From NCBI RefSeq assembly GCF_963678635.1, contig NC_087066.1, forward strand, positions 18,475,275 to 18,539,274: DNA of 64,000 nucleotides, given 5' to 3'. This stretch comes from Symsagittifera roscoffensis. Its lineage: Eukaryota; Xenacoelomorpha; Acoela; Convolutidae. The notes below the pieces were generated by a model. That model worked only from the letters and a program-made list of their open reading frames with translations, was not told the DNA's origin and made no database searches. This document shows positions 10,991 through 25,379 of this stretch, piece after piece; the first letter of the stretch is position 1, and every line of letters begins with the position of its first letter. The translations under genes were made by a program, and so were the position numbers.

Positions 10991-13900
10991 CACTCAGTGA
11001 CGAAAGTCCAGACGAAGAAGCAGTTTTTCCATTTGTTATAAATTCACTAAGTGATAGAGGACAAACACGACTTTGCAAAAATTTAGTCGTAAATTTGTTT
11101 GAACCAGGAATCAGTCCATGCAAATCAGAATTCCCAGATATGAAAATCAAGAGACAAATTATAGAACATTATTTGAAAGACATATGTAACTTAACACAAC
11201 AATACGGAATCTACACCATAGAAATCAGCACACCAAGAACATTTCATGGTAAATATGTTATCCAAACAGACGATATTGATTTAGAATTTTCAAAAGTATT
11301 CACAGACTATATCAAAAGCATACAATATCAAACTCACAGAGAGCAAACTCAATATTCACCAACGAAGTTTTTGCAATAATATATAGTTATTTATCTATAT
11401 TAGAAAGAACAGAAGCTCAAAGTACATCACCAGTCCAAACATCAAAACATACAAAAGTAAGAAACGAAATCGTCGCATTTTCAACATTTTTAAACGCAAT
11501 CCGTGAAAATTTTACCAATAATGATATCTCACAAAACACTAAACATCATTTACAAAAAATACTAGCATGGTTTACAATTGATTACTTTACATATAATTCC
11601 GACTTAATTGAACAAGCAAGAAAAACCTTTAGACCCCAAAGTACCAATGACGACACTGTCATTGCAGAACAATCAGATTACGTTTGGGACCTGAATGGTC
11701 TCATCCAGCATTTTTAAATTTTCCAGCAGATATCTCAAGTCAAGCAATAAGTACAATATCTTTTCACCAAGATTATGTAAAAATAATACCACTAACAATT
11801 GATGCAACACCTTTAAATTATAATACATTTTTACCTGATACACAAAATAACAGCTTAAATTCAACAGTTATACATCATGAAAATCTCAATGGAACTAGAA
11901 ATCTTACACAACAAGATATTCAAACACCATCACACTTCATAAATGTAGAAATAGTTCAAACAACAGTAACAACTACACAACAAAGTATCTCACCAATACG
12001 TCCAAACCTCACAACACCGAAAAATAAAAATACAACACTACCACAAGTAACCTTACAATCGACCGTTTAACCTTCGGTTGCTCCAAAATTTTCACATATG
12101 GACTATCAGAAATATAGACCCATGACAAAACCGTCAAAAACACGAAAAACGTTCACAAGAAACAGTTTTGCAGAACACAACTATAATTATGTAAATCAGT
12201 CAAAAACAAATCAACCCCACCCCGAAAAAATATGCAAAACCTAAACCACGTATGTTCTCATTATTGGAATCTTCCAAATACATCGACCAATTCAGTAAAT
12301 TTTCAAGATAATCCACACCCTCCGCAGGATTATAGTGAAAATAGGAATAAACAAAATAGGAATAAACAACAAACACATTATTACACATATTACTTATCAT
12401 CTGGTGTTGATGATTATCATCAACCAGACATTTTTGCACCATATACACAAGACTATCGCACACAAAGACCGCGACAATCTCAACCATCCCAAAATACGAA
12501 GGTTTACCCACAAAATCCAGCAGATATGCAGAATCAACAACCAATGCATATACAAAACTCAATTAATGCACAATCTTTTCGACCTATACAAACACAAAAC
12601 CCAATGACTATGCATTCTTACCAACCAACTCAAATGCAAAATGAAATACCGCTACCATATTACCTACAACAACATGAAATAACAAAAAATCAACTTACAA
12701 ATTTCTCGCAAATACCAAACGCCGCAGAGTCACTCCAAATGACGATGAATCCATATTTAATGGGAGGATCGTCAATAGCATCCAATAAACCATTAATGGT
12801 ATTCACAGGAACAGACCCTGAATTCTCAGTAGAAGATTACCTAAATGCAGTCACAGCAAATTTAATTTTAAATATAGGACCCGAACCAATTAATACGCCA
12901 CCCTATCAAAATTGGATACATAGACGCACAGCGTTAATACAAACAACACTAGATGGCGCAGCCCAAAAATGGTTTTCAGTACTACCTATAGACATAAAAT
13001 CAGATTGGAAAAGATTCACACCAGAGTTTTCAAAAATGTTTGATTCTTAAAGAAACAAACAATATCAAAGAGTTTTATGCCACGAAATTCGCAGATTACC
13101 AAATGAAACAATTAAACAATTAGCAGTTCGAATCGAAACACTAGTTCGAAAAGCATACGTACTCAATACACATGATTACAAAAACACAAATGACAGAAAT
13201 TTTAATGGTGACCTTAACACCTCAATTAAGGAAACTAGCTATAAAAAAGAGAGCATCTCATCCTTCCTCAATTCGAGAACTAGATTTAGATTTTAGAAAA
13301 TTAGTAGATTAACTAGAACAAGCAGAAATTACAATGAAACTTGAAGAAACGGAAAATCTAAAACTACAGTATGTTAATCGGATCGAAACAAATACTACAC
13401 ATATAAATAACATACAAGGATCAGATATAGACCTGATTGAAAAAAATCACTGAAATATTAAACATCTATGAAAAGAACCCAAACTTTAAAGGTAAACCAT
13501 CTCTAAGAAATGGTGTAATTATTGCCGACGATACGGACACAGTATTGCCGAATGTAGACAAAAACAACAAGACAATCAGAATAAACCTCAAAAGCACAAA
13601 GAACCAAATAAGTCATTCTATCAATATATGAAAAAAGATCAAAACCTACCAAACAAGAATATACACAGTAATAATAGCTCTGGAAAACCACTTCCAGGCA
13701 ACTCAAATTATTCAAGAAATCAATCACCATATAACTCCAGTTATAGAGGTAGATCACCCGAACAAAGAAATTCACGAAATTTCTCACAAAATAGTTATAG
13801 TCGATCGAATAGACAAAATAACCAAAATAGAAATAACTATTCACGATCGAATTCAAACACAACAGAATTTGTTTTTGCATCCAGTTCCCATTCAAACCCA

Positions 13901-15512
13901 AGGAATAGACAACTATTCCAACAATAGATCACGAAATTCATCATACAACAGAAATAGAAACTATTCAAACAATAGGAATATAAGTTATTCCAACAATCGA
14001 AATCAGAACTATCCAAACAACAGATCAAGGAACAACTCATATAATAGATCAAATAATCAAAGATCAAATGATAACTATCATAGCAGATCACGAAATATTT
14101 CACAAAACCGAAACTCGAGCTACAACAATAGATACAGAAACTATACCCAGTCACCCCATAGGAATAATAACCGTTACCCCGATTCTCAACATCGATACAG
14201 AAGTAACACACCAAAGCATCAAAGACAAATCAATCAAGTGCAAACAAATGAAGAAACAACTTCAGACCCCCCAGGTATTGATAACACAGAAAATAATGAA
14301 TTACAATTAAACCACATTAATTGTGAATCAACAGATACTGAAAGTGATACAGATAATACCATCTCAGTAAACATGATAACAGTCGAAAACGACTGTGAAC
14401 CTATCATATATGAACAACCCTTTAGTTCACACATATACGAAAATCAATTGGAACTTCTTCATGATTATTACACTAGACCCATTAATAATAAAACTCGAAC
14501 TACACAAGAAGTAAACGAAATTAACACTGTTATTAAACCTGATAAAAAAGACGAATTACAATGCTCAAACACGAAACATATTTATCAAAACATACAAAAA
14601 GAACAACCGAGAGAAAAAATTTGGAAAATCCCATTTCTCTTAGAGTCCAAGAAGTAAAGATCTTCAACCACCAGATCTTGAAATTGATTTTTTAATCGAC
14701 TCAGGAGCAGAATCAAATATCATTAACATTCCCACATGGAATGAAATCAAAACACTGCATCCGAATTTAACACCTCTTGAAACATCTAGTAAATTAGCAA
14801 CAGCACAAGGATCAACATTAGTAAATTATGGAAAAATCCAAATATTCCTTGTTCCCACAAGAACAATGGAACAAAACAAGATTTTGAACAAGCCATTCAA
14901 ACAAACATTTCATTTTACTGATATGAAGCACAATATCATTGGCATGCCGTTTATAACTAAATATATACCAACAATAATAATTATCTTAAATAGTAAAATC
15001 CAGATCAAAGATAAATATACAAAAACGAAAAACACTGCCTTAACATTCTTTCAAAGATTAAACAAACAACCACCATTTTCTCAAAATTTTACCCTATTTA
15101 TAATCAGGAACGGAAACACCTGAAACCACTATCAGGGAACGTATATAACTTTTCAATAAAACAAATTCATCAGTATGACAAAAGTCAAAACAAACAACAG
15201 CTTTTCATGTCAGATTTCGAAAATAAACCCATTCACAAATTTTTCAAAATTACAATCTCATCCATAAAATACTTGAAAAACACAAATTCCGATATTATTT
15301 CACTACACGTGTATAATAATACACCATATCAAATAACATTACCCTTAGGACTCTTAGGATATTGTGAAACAAATGCTACAACTTCACCTATAAATGAAGT
15401 AGCATATCGAGTAAATAATATATTACAACTATTAGATATTTGTCAATCAACAATTCTTGACGAAGAATTATCTATAAATAATATAATAAGTAATGAAAAA
15501 AGAAATACAGAT

Positions 15513-15718
15513 TACTTTACAAAAACCCCATATTTTAAACCAACATTTAATATAACAAATTATACAAAAGAACAACAACAATTTTTAACTTTGTTTAATT
15601 TTCAACATTCACAAATACTTTACAAAAACCCCATATTTTAAACCAACATTTAATATAACAAATTATACAAAAGAACAACAAAAATTTTTAACTTTGTTTA
15701 ATTTTCAACATTCGCAAA
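15513..15718 (+). repeat. 103-bp tandem duplication inside the copy A gag-pol
   Basis: The units are 15513-15615 and 15616-15718 and differ at about two positions. Copy B has one unit only. 103 is not a multiple of three, so the duplication shifts the frame. Confidence 0.9.
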
Positions 15719-18274
15719 ATGAATTTGACAAATTAGCTAAACAACTGATAAAATTTTCAACAGTCTACGCAACATCAAAATTTGACGTTGGAAAAATTAG
15801 TTCATCACTACACCTTCCATTAAAACCTGACGCAGTTTTCAAAAAACAAAGAGCAAGTAAAGTACCGATTCACTTACACGACAAGGTAAATAGTTTACTT
15901 GATATCTTAGAACAATACGAAATTATATCACCAGTAAAAAAAGAAGAACAACCAAAAGGTAATACCTTCATCAACCATGTTATCATTCTAGCAAAAAGTG
16001 AATCACTAAAAATAGTTTTAGACGCTAGATATCTCAATTCACTAATTGAAGAATCAAAATGTAATTGGCCCATTGAACCATAACAAAGATAAATAACAAA
16101 GATAAATGGTAAGTACTTCACAACCGCAGACATGAATAGTGCTTACAATCAAATGCCACTAGATGAACAATCACGACGATTAACACAATTTGTTATTGGA
16201 AATCAACAATACGAATTTAATCGATTATTCTATGGAATATCCACAGGACCAGCAGCTTTTTCAGCTTTCATGAGTAAAATTTTTAGACCACTAATACTCA
16301 ACAAAAATGCAATCACATATTTAGATGATGTTTTCATGCAATCACAAACTAAAGACGAACTGTTTACAGTTTTGGAGCAATATCATAAAATACTTCAGAA
16401 CGAAAATCTGAAAGCAGCCCCCGATAAATCACATTTCTTCTTAACACGCGGTAAATTTTTAGGACATAATATTGAACGAAACACTATCACTCCATTAAAA
16501 TCACGCATTGATGCAATTTAAAAACTTCAACCACCTACAAATAAAAAGAAAATCCAAGAATTCCTTGGAATGTTGAATTTCTTAAGTAAATATGTTTACA
16601 AAATGCAATTATACTTAAGACCTTTCTATAATATCCTCAGACAACAAAATAATTTTGAATGGACCACTGAACATCAAACACGATTTGAAGAAATTAAAAA
16701 ACTTTTGACAGAACAAATTTCAAACACAATTCCAGATCCAAACCAACCATTCTATGCCTTGTGCGATGCTTCAAATTTTGGCATCGGCGCAGCATTATTA
16801 CAATCACATAGTGGAACAAATAAAATGAATCTTATATCAGCAAACTCTCGCTTATTTACCCAAGCCGAACTACGACTCTCTACTCTTATGAGAGAATGCA
16901 CAGCCATAATATACACACCTACAGAATATGAATTTCTGATACTTGGATCAAAACACCCAACAGTTTTATTTACAGATCATATACCAATTATATTTCTTTT
17001 CACACAAAAATCAAATCCTAATCATTGAGTTTATAGATTTCAATTAATTTTAATGAAATTCCCAAACTTACATATAGTTTGGACAGCAGGAAAAAACCTT
17101 GCATTACCAGATACATTAAGTTGAAATACGCCACCTGAACTACTTACACGAAAAACTACACTAGAAATACCAAAAAATATAAAATTCTATCTCGCAAAAG
17201 ATGAAACATCACCCCGATTAGAATGCAAATACGCAGTAAAAACTGACATTGATCAATCACAAATAAATAATCTACAACATTTTCTCTACCTAGATTGCCA
17301 AAATAATCACTATGAAGTTGATTTATTAGGTACATCTACCTTTAAACCAATTCCATACTCACAATGGATAAAAAAATAATACTCAACAAAAGAAAATAAA
17401 ACAACAACCGCATAGAGAAGACCTTTTTCCATTAATTGAAAAAGAAAATTTGACCGACAAAATAAATTTATCAGGACCACAAACAAATGATTCAAAAGAC
17501 ACAATAAATCAAGTTTTTAACCTCCATGACCCACTTGACACAATTCCCCTATCAAAACTAGAAATTGAAAATATTTTTCTCCCACCAACAGAAAAAATTA
17601 CACTTGAACTTTTAAAACAGTACCAAAAATTTGACCCAGTAATTAGACAACTCAAATCATGGCACAAATATAAAACAAAACCAGCAAAAGCTGATACCAC
17701 AATTTTAGGAAACAAAACACTCCTCCGATATTTCCGAAAATTTAATAACACAACAATCAATGAAAATAAAGATCTTTTAGAATATCAATTAGATGATTCT
17801 AAAGTTCCCTGCCTACCCTTAAGTTTGATACTGATAGCATTTAACATCTCCCATACACAAAATACAAAAGGACACTCAGGATCAGAAAAGACATACTCGA
17901 ACTTCACACAAAAGTTTTATTTTCCAAATGCCCCAATTTGGATAAAAGTTTTATGCAATGATTGTATAATATGTCAATTGAACTAACCTTATCCAAATCA
18001 AAAACAAATAGCACAGAAACAAGATTTTAAAGGACAAAGTTTATATTTCAACCATAGAATTTCATTCGACACAAAAGGACGAATTTCACCATCCTCTGAT
18101 GGAAATTCCTACATTATGGTCATTGTTGATGCATTCACGCACTATGTAGCACTCAACCCAGTACGACATTGTAATGCTTATTATGCTTACACAACACTTT
18201 ACGAACACTGGATACCTAAATTCGGATTACCCGAAATCCTACTTACAGACAACGGTAGAGAATTTATTAATAAT

Positions 18275-18460
18275 GAAATTATCACACGCACCTTGGACAA
18301 ACGGTTTAGTCGAAGGTATGAACCGTTCATTACAAGAATATCTTAGATGTATCGTTAATGGAAATTATCATCGCATGCACCTTGGACAAACGGTTTAGTC
18401 GAAGGTATGAACCGTTCATTACAAGAATATCTTAGATGTATCGTTAATGGAAATGATACA
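18275..18460 (+). repeat. 86-89-bp tandem duplication in the copy A integrase region
   Basis: 'gcaccttggacaaacgg' and the following sequence occur at 18288 and 18377. Relative to copy B, the segment between the second catalytic Asp and the Glu is also partly deleted. The pattern fits template switching during reverse transcription. Confidence 0.85.
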
Positions 18461-19384
18461 CGATACACAGAATGGTCAGCAGATGTAAAATCATTTCCCT
18501 TATCTTACAATTCACAAATAACGACAACTTTAGGAATGTCACCATATGAAATGGTTTTTAATCAAAAACCAAGAAAACCAATTATGTTCACAGCAAATGC
18601 TCACAAAAACGCACAAGATCATTGCAAACCAAATAAAGATTCAATATGCTATAATCTACCATTACACACACATGATGAAGATCTTTTTCATCACCCACAA
18701 ATTCTCAAATTAGCCTCCGGCACACATACCGAATGGATTTTAAATAGAGATAAAAAGCACAATGAAATCTACCAAAAGTAACAAAAAAATTGTTACAAAG
18801 CAAAACATTAGCAGCCAAATTAATTCACGTTTTATGCCAGCCACAGATTTAAAAATTGGAACATTTGTCTTAATACCTAATTTTAATACACAAAAAGGAA
18901 TCTCCAAAAAGTTACAACCACTTCGAAAAGGACCATACCAAATAATTGCCAAACCCACTGAAGTAACATACAAACTCACAGATTCAACCAAAAAAGAAAT
19001 TGTTCAACGTAACAATTTATTACCTTACTACCCGAAAGAATACGCATTACGCGAATACGCGAATAAACTCAATTATATTCTAATACAGGTTTAAAAGTTA
19101 TTCAAAACAATACATATACAGAACAAGAAACAAATGTACATGACTACATTCATCATAAACAAAATCAAAAACAAAACACAACTCAAAAAAGTATAAAAAC
19201 ACCAGACCCAAAAATATCTCAAAAAGAAAGAAAAAACAGGAAAATGATAGAAAAATCTTACCACAACAACAAATCGAAAAATCAGAACACAGAGAATCAT
19301 CACGACTTAGAAATCAACCACGTAAAAATTACAAACCATTCATCCCACAATCTAAAATATTAAAGAAAGTTGAATTTCAAAAAC

Positions 19385-19971
19385 AACTTTATTTTAAAGT
19401 CAATAATTCGTACACCTCTAAATCATTTTGAACTTTCACATTTTCAAGATAACATGCTGAAACATACGCAACAATTCTAGTTCAAATTCAGCAAATAGGA
19501 TTCACTCAAATCCGTCACCTTCAATATCTCTAACACAAACCTACTAGCCGATAGATATTAATCTCCAGACATATCTATAACTATAACTTCACAACCTCCA
19601 GGTCAAAAATAAGCAACTTGCTAAAACTTGACAACTAAAATAAACACCACCATAATATTACAACCCTCCCCTATCAAATAATGCAAAGATCAACAATGTT
19701 TTCCCAACTTAGACCTCAAAAACCCTCCAACCAAAAATGGCAAATTAGCCTAAAGTAATCATTTGGCCTTAAGTACAAATATTTCAAAAATACCCCAGAT
19801 TACCCAACAAATAAAAATAAAGCAAAGAAGACCTCCCGAGCACCATAAAATTAGCCTCCAACAATTTTTCACAAAACTCAACCCACTTGTCAAAATCAAT
19901 AAATAATCCGACCACACTTGAATTTCGCCCCAGAAGTTCAAAAAATATTCGACGAACGAATCATTTCTTAA
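19385..19971 (+). other. Non-coding spacer between gag-pol and ORF3, copy A
   Basis: About 590 bp, alignable to copy B (55961-56558) but with no shared ORF. Short C-rich motifs such as 'gacctcccga.caccat' are conserved. It may hold splice or promoter signals for the downstream genes; none is certain. Confidence 0.5.
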
Positions 19972-20402
19972 ATGCTTCTCTCTTTAACAGTCGATACTTT
20001 AAAAAACATAATCATGAACTTTTTCATAAAATTTTTCATTCTATTTAAACTTTTGCTAATATTTTTTATTGAAACTTTTGAAGCCCTAATAATCCTTTTA
20101 ATAATTTTTTGCAATGTTTTTTTTTTAAATTTTCTACTCCCTATTTGAAATATATCTTCAACTTTCCCAAATCATTGACCACATTGACAGGTACGATAAT
20201 TCAAAGTCTATTTAAATGATACGAACAGTTTTTAGTAGAACAGATATTTTTTGCTATTCGTAATTTTCATCACATTTTTATCATCCCTAATTATGACAAT
20301 GTGCAAATGTGTAAAAAAGGCAATAGTCACATTCGCCTTGGCAATAATCTTTTTAATTCTTTTCATCGAAGAATATTACAATAAACATAAATCTTCCCAC
20401 TA
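19972..20402 (+). pseudogene. ORF3/ORF4 remnants of copy A (small membrane proteins)
   Basis: The sequence is homologous to ORF3 (56559-56789) and ORF4 (56786-56974) of copy B, including the ATGA overlap (near 20218) and the donor-like 'caggtacga' (near 20189). Indels break the ORF3 frame, and the ORF4 start region is shifted by a missing base in the T-run near 20247. Confidence 0.6.
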
Positions 20403-20419
20403 AGAAACAGATTAATCTG

Positions 20420-21301
20420 ACACATTTCCAAAATTGCTAACCAACCACCACCAAAACAGTCTTCACCAACATCTTCCCAAGAAAACCCAGCCATACCCAC
20501 AACTACCCAAACATCCACACGAATTTCTTTTCAAGATAACCCGTACACTTTCGATGAACGACACGCCCGCTTATCCGAACCACTAGAACCGGTTCAGCGA
20601 AAAGCATCCCTAAGTGAACCAACATATAATTTGTACCCCACATTACCACAAGATTTAAATCGAATAAGACATATTAGTCAAAATCAAAATACAGTTGAAG
20701 TCAATAGACAAATTATAAACCCAAGACGAAATAGAAATTTTCAAACTCCCAGAGTTACTTTTAGCATACCTCAATCCCCAACACCATCTAGCTCAGAAGT
20801 CTCTAGTATAACATTACCAGACACTTCTACGCTTACTTCACAACAAAGCACACCAAATCTCCCTTCAGACTATCTAGGTTTAACACCAACATCCGAACAA
20901 ATCCGTAAAAATCCTTTTAACCGCCCCAACACCACCGAACGACTACCATATTGGACAACACAACCTTACTCACAAGGAGAACCAAACTTAGTAAATTAAA
21001 CAATAGATATTTCCTCAGATACAACATTATCATCCCTACCAGAAACATTATCACTCCCCTCGACACCATCAATAAGTCAAATATCACCATCATTTCCGCC
21101 CTAAATTTTCCAAATAACCTCGATGCTCGATACAGAGAACAATCAACGAATATACCCCTACGATTAGATTGGAACACATTCGTAGCACCTCCCCCATTAT
21201 TCGGACAACATCACGAGAGCCACCGACTCCACAGTTGGGCACTCAATAAATTACAATATAGACAAGATATCCACGAAGATATTCGACAACATAACGTTTA
21301 A
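20420..21301 (+). pseudogene. ORF5 of copy A, disrupted, no ATG
   Basis: A Gln/Pro/Ser/Thr-rich frame open from about 20420 without any ATG until it is broken by TAA at 20997, where copy B has an extra codon. Conserved segments include 'RISFQDNPYTF', 'NFQTPRV' and 'LPYWTTQ'. The remainder continues in another frame to about 21300. The last part of ORF5 and the start of env are removed by a deletion of roughly 250 bp compared with B. Confidence 0.65.
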
Positions 21302-23730
21302 ATACTCCAACAAAACACAAATCCATCTCCTCGCTCAGGACCTCAGGATTTATTAGTAACACACTATGATTGTGAAGAAAACGAACAAAAAACACTACAC
21401 AAGTATGCAATAAATCAAGTAACACAATGCGAAACAGAACCACAAGCTATAGAAACTACAAATGTAATAGCAACATTGTATTCAAAAGCCCGAGCAACAA
21501 CAGTCACAGGATATAAGTTTACAGCAATATTTTCCGAAAAGAAAGTACATTGTTCACAAGTTTCCAACGGAAATAAAAACCGACTTGATCATGAATCATT
21601 TTACCAGAGTAACATAGAAAGACTTTTACATCTAAACCCCGACGATTGTAAAAACGAATTACTCAGACTAAATCTAACAAGAAATAAAAACACAGACAGA
21701 AAAATAGTAAAATTTCAAGTCTTTGCCGATTCTGTACGTAAAGCAGAACTTGAACGATATCAAGGACATGTTCAATTAGACGAAAAATACCCATATAATG
21801 GCGCACACGGACGATTAACTTATGATATACACGGTAAACACTGGATACCACACATTGGAATAAATAATCCCTCAAACTGCAAAGCAGACACAAAAAATAA
21901 AGGATATCAAGAAATAATGTTTTTTGATTGGAAAATACAACTTGAAAAAATACAACTCACACGAGATTTAACTGATAACATCATGATCTATCAAGGAATT
22001 AAATTGCCTTGCAAAAATGATCAAGGTTATTTTGACCCTACAACAAGAACCCAAGCAACAATTTTTTGGTTTCCCGAAGATACATGCACAACATTTCAAG
22101 TAGCAAAAATACACGCTCGAATGATAAAATTTCATGAAAAATATTTTATTGAATCAATTCCATACGAACAAGTAAACCCGTCTCACAAACGAAGCACTGA
22201 TTTCAAAAACATTCATGATATAGAAAATAAATAGACACGTTTTCAAATCTATCACGAAACAGAATTTGCATATAAATATCGCAATCCACTTTATAAAACA
22301 CAATACTCTGAAATACTTGTCGAATACGAAAAAGGTTTCGACATGACCACTGGAAAAATAAAATTTGACCCTTACGCAACAAGTCACCCTATTAACGAAG
22401 GCACATCATACGTCCCAGTGAACCTCTATAAAAGCACAGGTAACCCTGGTGGAAAGCTAACACCATACGATAGTAAAAGCACACGTTTACAAGAATTATC
22501 ACTAATGAATAGCACCTACTTTGGTAATATACAGGATGATATTCACTTAGATATGAAATTACACTACACAATTAGTAGAATTTTCCAAGAAATGTCACTT
22601 TCTGAATTAGAAACACTTCATCAACTATGCGAATTAGAAAGAACACAAATCTTACAATCATTCGTATTAGCAGTATTAAAAATACCCTACACAGGATATT
22701 TATTATCAGAAAATAGATCAAACTTTCTTGATTACGAAGGAAACAATTTATGGTTTTATACTTGCACCAAAAAATAGCCACAATGTCGTACAATTAAACC
22801 CTGACGAAGATAAACACTACCTACTTACACCGTATCCTACATTAATGCAACCACTAAAAAAGTTTTCACCAGAAAGTATCCGAGCTATCGCTCGTAACCC
22901 AAATATTGATTTACAATCAATTGGAGTATATTCTAAATCTGATATACAACATCACATTAGAACACAACGATTTCAAGAATTAATAACACAAATGGACACA
23001 ATACAACGACAATCAATGGACCAGAATTTAAGAAAATTTGCCGAAACCGCAGGATTTGCAGACATTTATACACAAGACTACAGCGGATATTTTAAGGATA
23101 TCAAAGATTACATATATTTAAATGGTGAAAAATACAGACCACAAGATATTTCCCCCATAAAAATTTTCAGTTTTGTAACCTTAAAAAACGAAATTCTCGC
23201 CTTTCTAGGATGGCCCTATTACATCTTAGAAAGATTAACTATCTTAAACGCTATGTTTAATTTTACAGGATTTCTTTTCTCACTGTTAAAAGGAATCTAT
23301 AACACATGCGCTGAACACACACAAGTAAACCGCCAAGCAAGTGTAGCACGTATATTATTTGCAGGATTTTTTGGAATTTTCTCATCATCAATCAATAAAA
23401 TACTTCTAGATGCACAAATAAAAGAATATAATACAAAAATATCCACAAGACCAAACACATGACGAAGAACATAATAATGTAGCTACAACACCTACAGCAC
23501 CACAGATACCAACCCTACCACAAAACCATCAATTATCATTAGTTCCCTGAAATTTTCGAAACCTAGCAATCACAAATAATCCAAATTTAAGACCAAATAC
23601 AACACAAAGTCCCATTCAACACATAATGACACATTATTCACATAATGATAATACATATGAACAAATTATCGAACAACGTCATACCACCACTTTTCCGTCT
23701 CAAAATAATCATTTTTTTATCCCACGATGA
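21302..23730 (+). pseudogene. Envelope-like gene of copy A, disrupted
   Basis: It is homologous to the env-like frame of copy B (58104-60722). The signal peptide is lost in the deletion at about 21315. An in-frame stop interrupts it near 22233, and a second deletion near 22775 removes about 140 bp of ectodomain. The membrane-anchor region (about 23225-23410) and the tail are still recognisable, and the gene ends with the ATGA overlap to ORF6 at 23727-23730. Confidence 0.8.
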
Positions 23731-25379
23731 GCCGACAAATTGGATCCCTCCATCGCTCAAATTCCCACCCAGCCAACCTCCAAACTCAAATCGCAATTAT
23801 CCCACTTTTTGCTTTCCCGCCACCCGATTCTCCAGTTATTAATATACCATCAAGCATGAATTCTGATACTAACTCAGATATTTCAGTTTTTCATACCATC
23901 TCACAATTTAACAACTCCGATGTAGAAACTCCCGACGAATTCGCAGACTCCGAACCATCTCCCCATACCCAGACCAACTCGTCAGCTTTTTCAAAGCCCC
24001 CTTTCGACCCATCCAAACCAGTCATCCACTCCCATCCCTTTCCACTCCTTCTTATGCTTCCCAAGTAACCCCAACCTATTCTCCATTTAATTTCACCACT
24101 ATCAGATTACACTCCATCATTAGCTCAATCTTCCACATCCACCGAAACACCTACCAGCACTAACCGAGCTTACCGCAATTTTAAACGAAAATTCCCAAAT
24201 CACCCATTTATAACCAAACCCGGAACAGCCAGAGAATATATCAAACTCCCAGATCACACAAACACTAAAAATTACCTTCAAATAACCCTACCCTCATTTC
24301 CACAATATACCTTAAATACTTCTACCACTACTAATGAAACACGAAATTTTGTTGATGAGCACGTTTTAATGCCAACACTTCATTGGACAGCTTACTACAA
24401 CTATACTAACCCCCTTTATCTACCACTCACTAATACTAATGAAAATATCGAGAGAAACAAAAATATACTATATAGACTCACCACATCATTAACACCTCGA
24501 CAATTTACATACGTTGGATATAAAAAATTATTAAAAACATTCACCGCACCCCGAGCTAACGATTACTCAATTGAATACTACGATCATAATATCATCCGTC
24601 CTAACCAAGATCAATTTTTAGACGAAGACCGCTTTGCAAACCCGCAACTAACCGAAAATTTTTTTTATTAAAACACCATACTATTTACACTTAATTTTTT
24701 TCATAAAAAGCACGATCATATAATTTCAGAAGCACTAGTTGACATACAAGCATATGAAAGCTTCTATGATAAATTTCAGTTATTTTCACTAACCTTTCAC
24801 TTTCTTTCACCACAGGAACGCGATTTGCACTGTTCCCACGATATAATGTTACGCACTAAACAAACGCACACTTACACAAATTATCGTTTTATACAAAACC
24901 ATTTTGATTTACACACACCATCACGACAACCCCATCACCGTTTTCAGTTTAGTAACTCGAAGTACCCGTCACCATTCTTTCTTAATTTTACATATTGCAT
25001 TAAAAATACTAACCTCCACGGCATCCTCCGCAACTACGACCCAGTTACCCAAATGTATATATTCTGTCCTATCACGAAGACCTTCAATGATGAAGAATCA
25101 AGACCCTTCATTATCCCGCATGAATTCATACAACCTATTGAAATACCCATACTAGAATTTGTTCATAACACTAAATATAATCATAAAATTTACATTCTAA
25201 TCCAAAACACACCTCATGAATTTGCAGTAGGCACAGAAGAACTAAACACCATCAACGCACTTCAATTGCTTTGGCCACTGCTACAAACTAAAAATGTTAT
25301 ACGCATACTAGCCAAGTTATTAACAACATCAGACTTGATTCACGACATCTTCCCACATGGCTTTTTCCCAGATGAATAA
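23727..25379 (+). pseudogene. ORF6 of copy A, fragmented
   Basis: Three open pieces (23727-24068, 24369-24671, 24825-25379) align to ORF6 of copy B. The N-terminal Ser/Pro/Thr-rich part is much shorter than in B because of deletions, and a T-run near 24660 adds a frameshift. The C-terminal folded-looking domain carries the 'CSHDIMLRTKQTH' and 'DIFPHGFFPD' segments. No known family. Confidence 0.75.

Larger units (their letters stand above)
10983..19384 (+). pseudogene. gag-pol of copy A, heavily disrupted
   Basis: It is homologous along its whole length to the intact frame of copy B (47738-55960). The start codon is followed within a few codons by TGA. Many frameshifts and stops follow, for example a stop at 13048, CAA to TAA near 16519 and CGA to TGA near 17026 and 17122. 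A 103-bp tandem duplication (15513-15718) and an 86-89-bp duplication with an adjacent deletion in the integrase core (about 18275-18460) are also present. Recognisable relics include the capsid-like segment (12720-13050), the protease DSGA (about 14697), the RT box YLDD (about 16318), the RNase H Asp motif (about 16763) and the integrase TDNG (about 18246). It cannot encode a working polyprotein. Confidence 0.92.
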
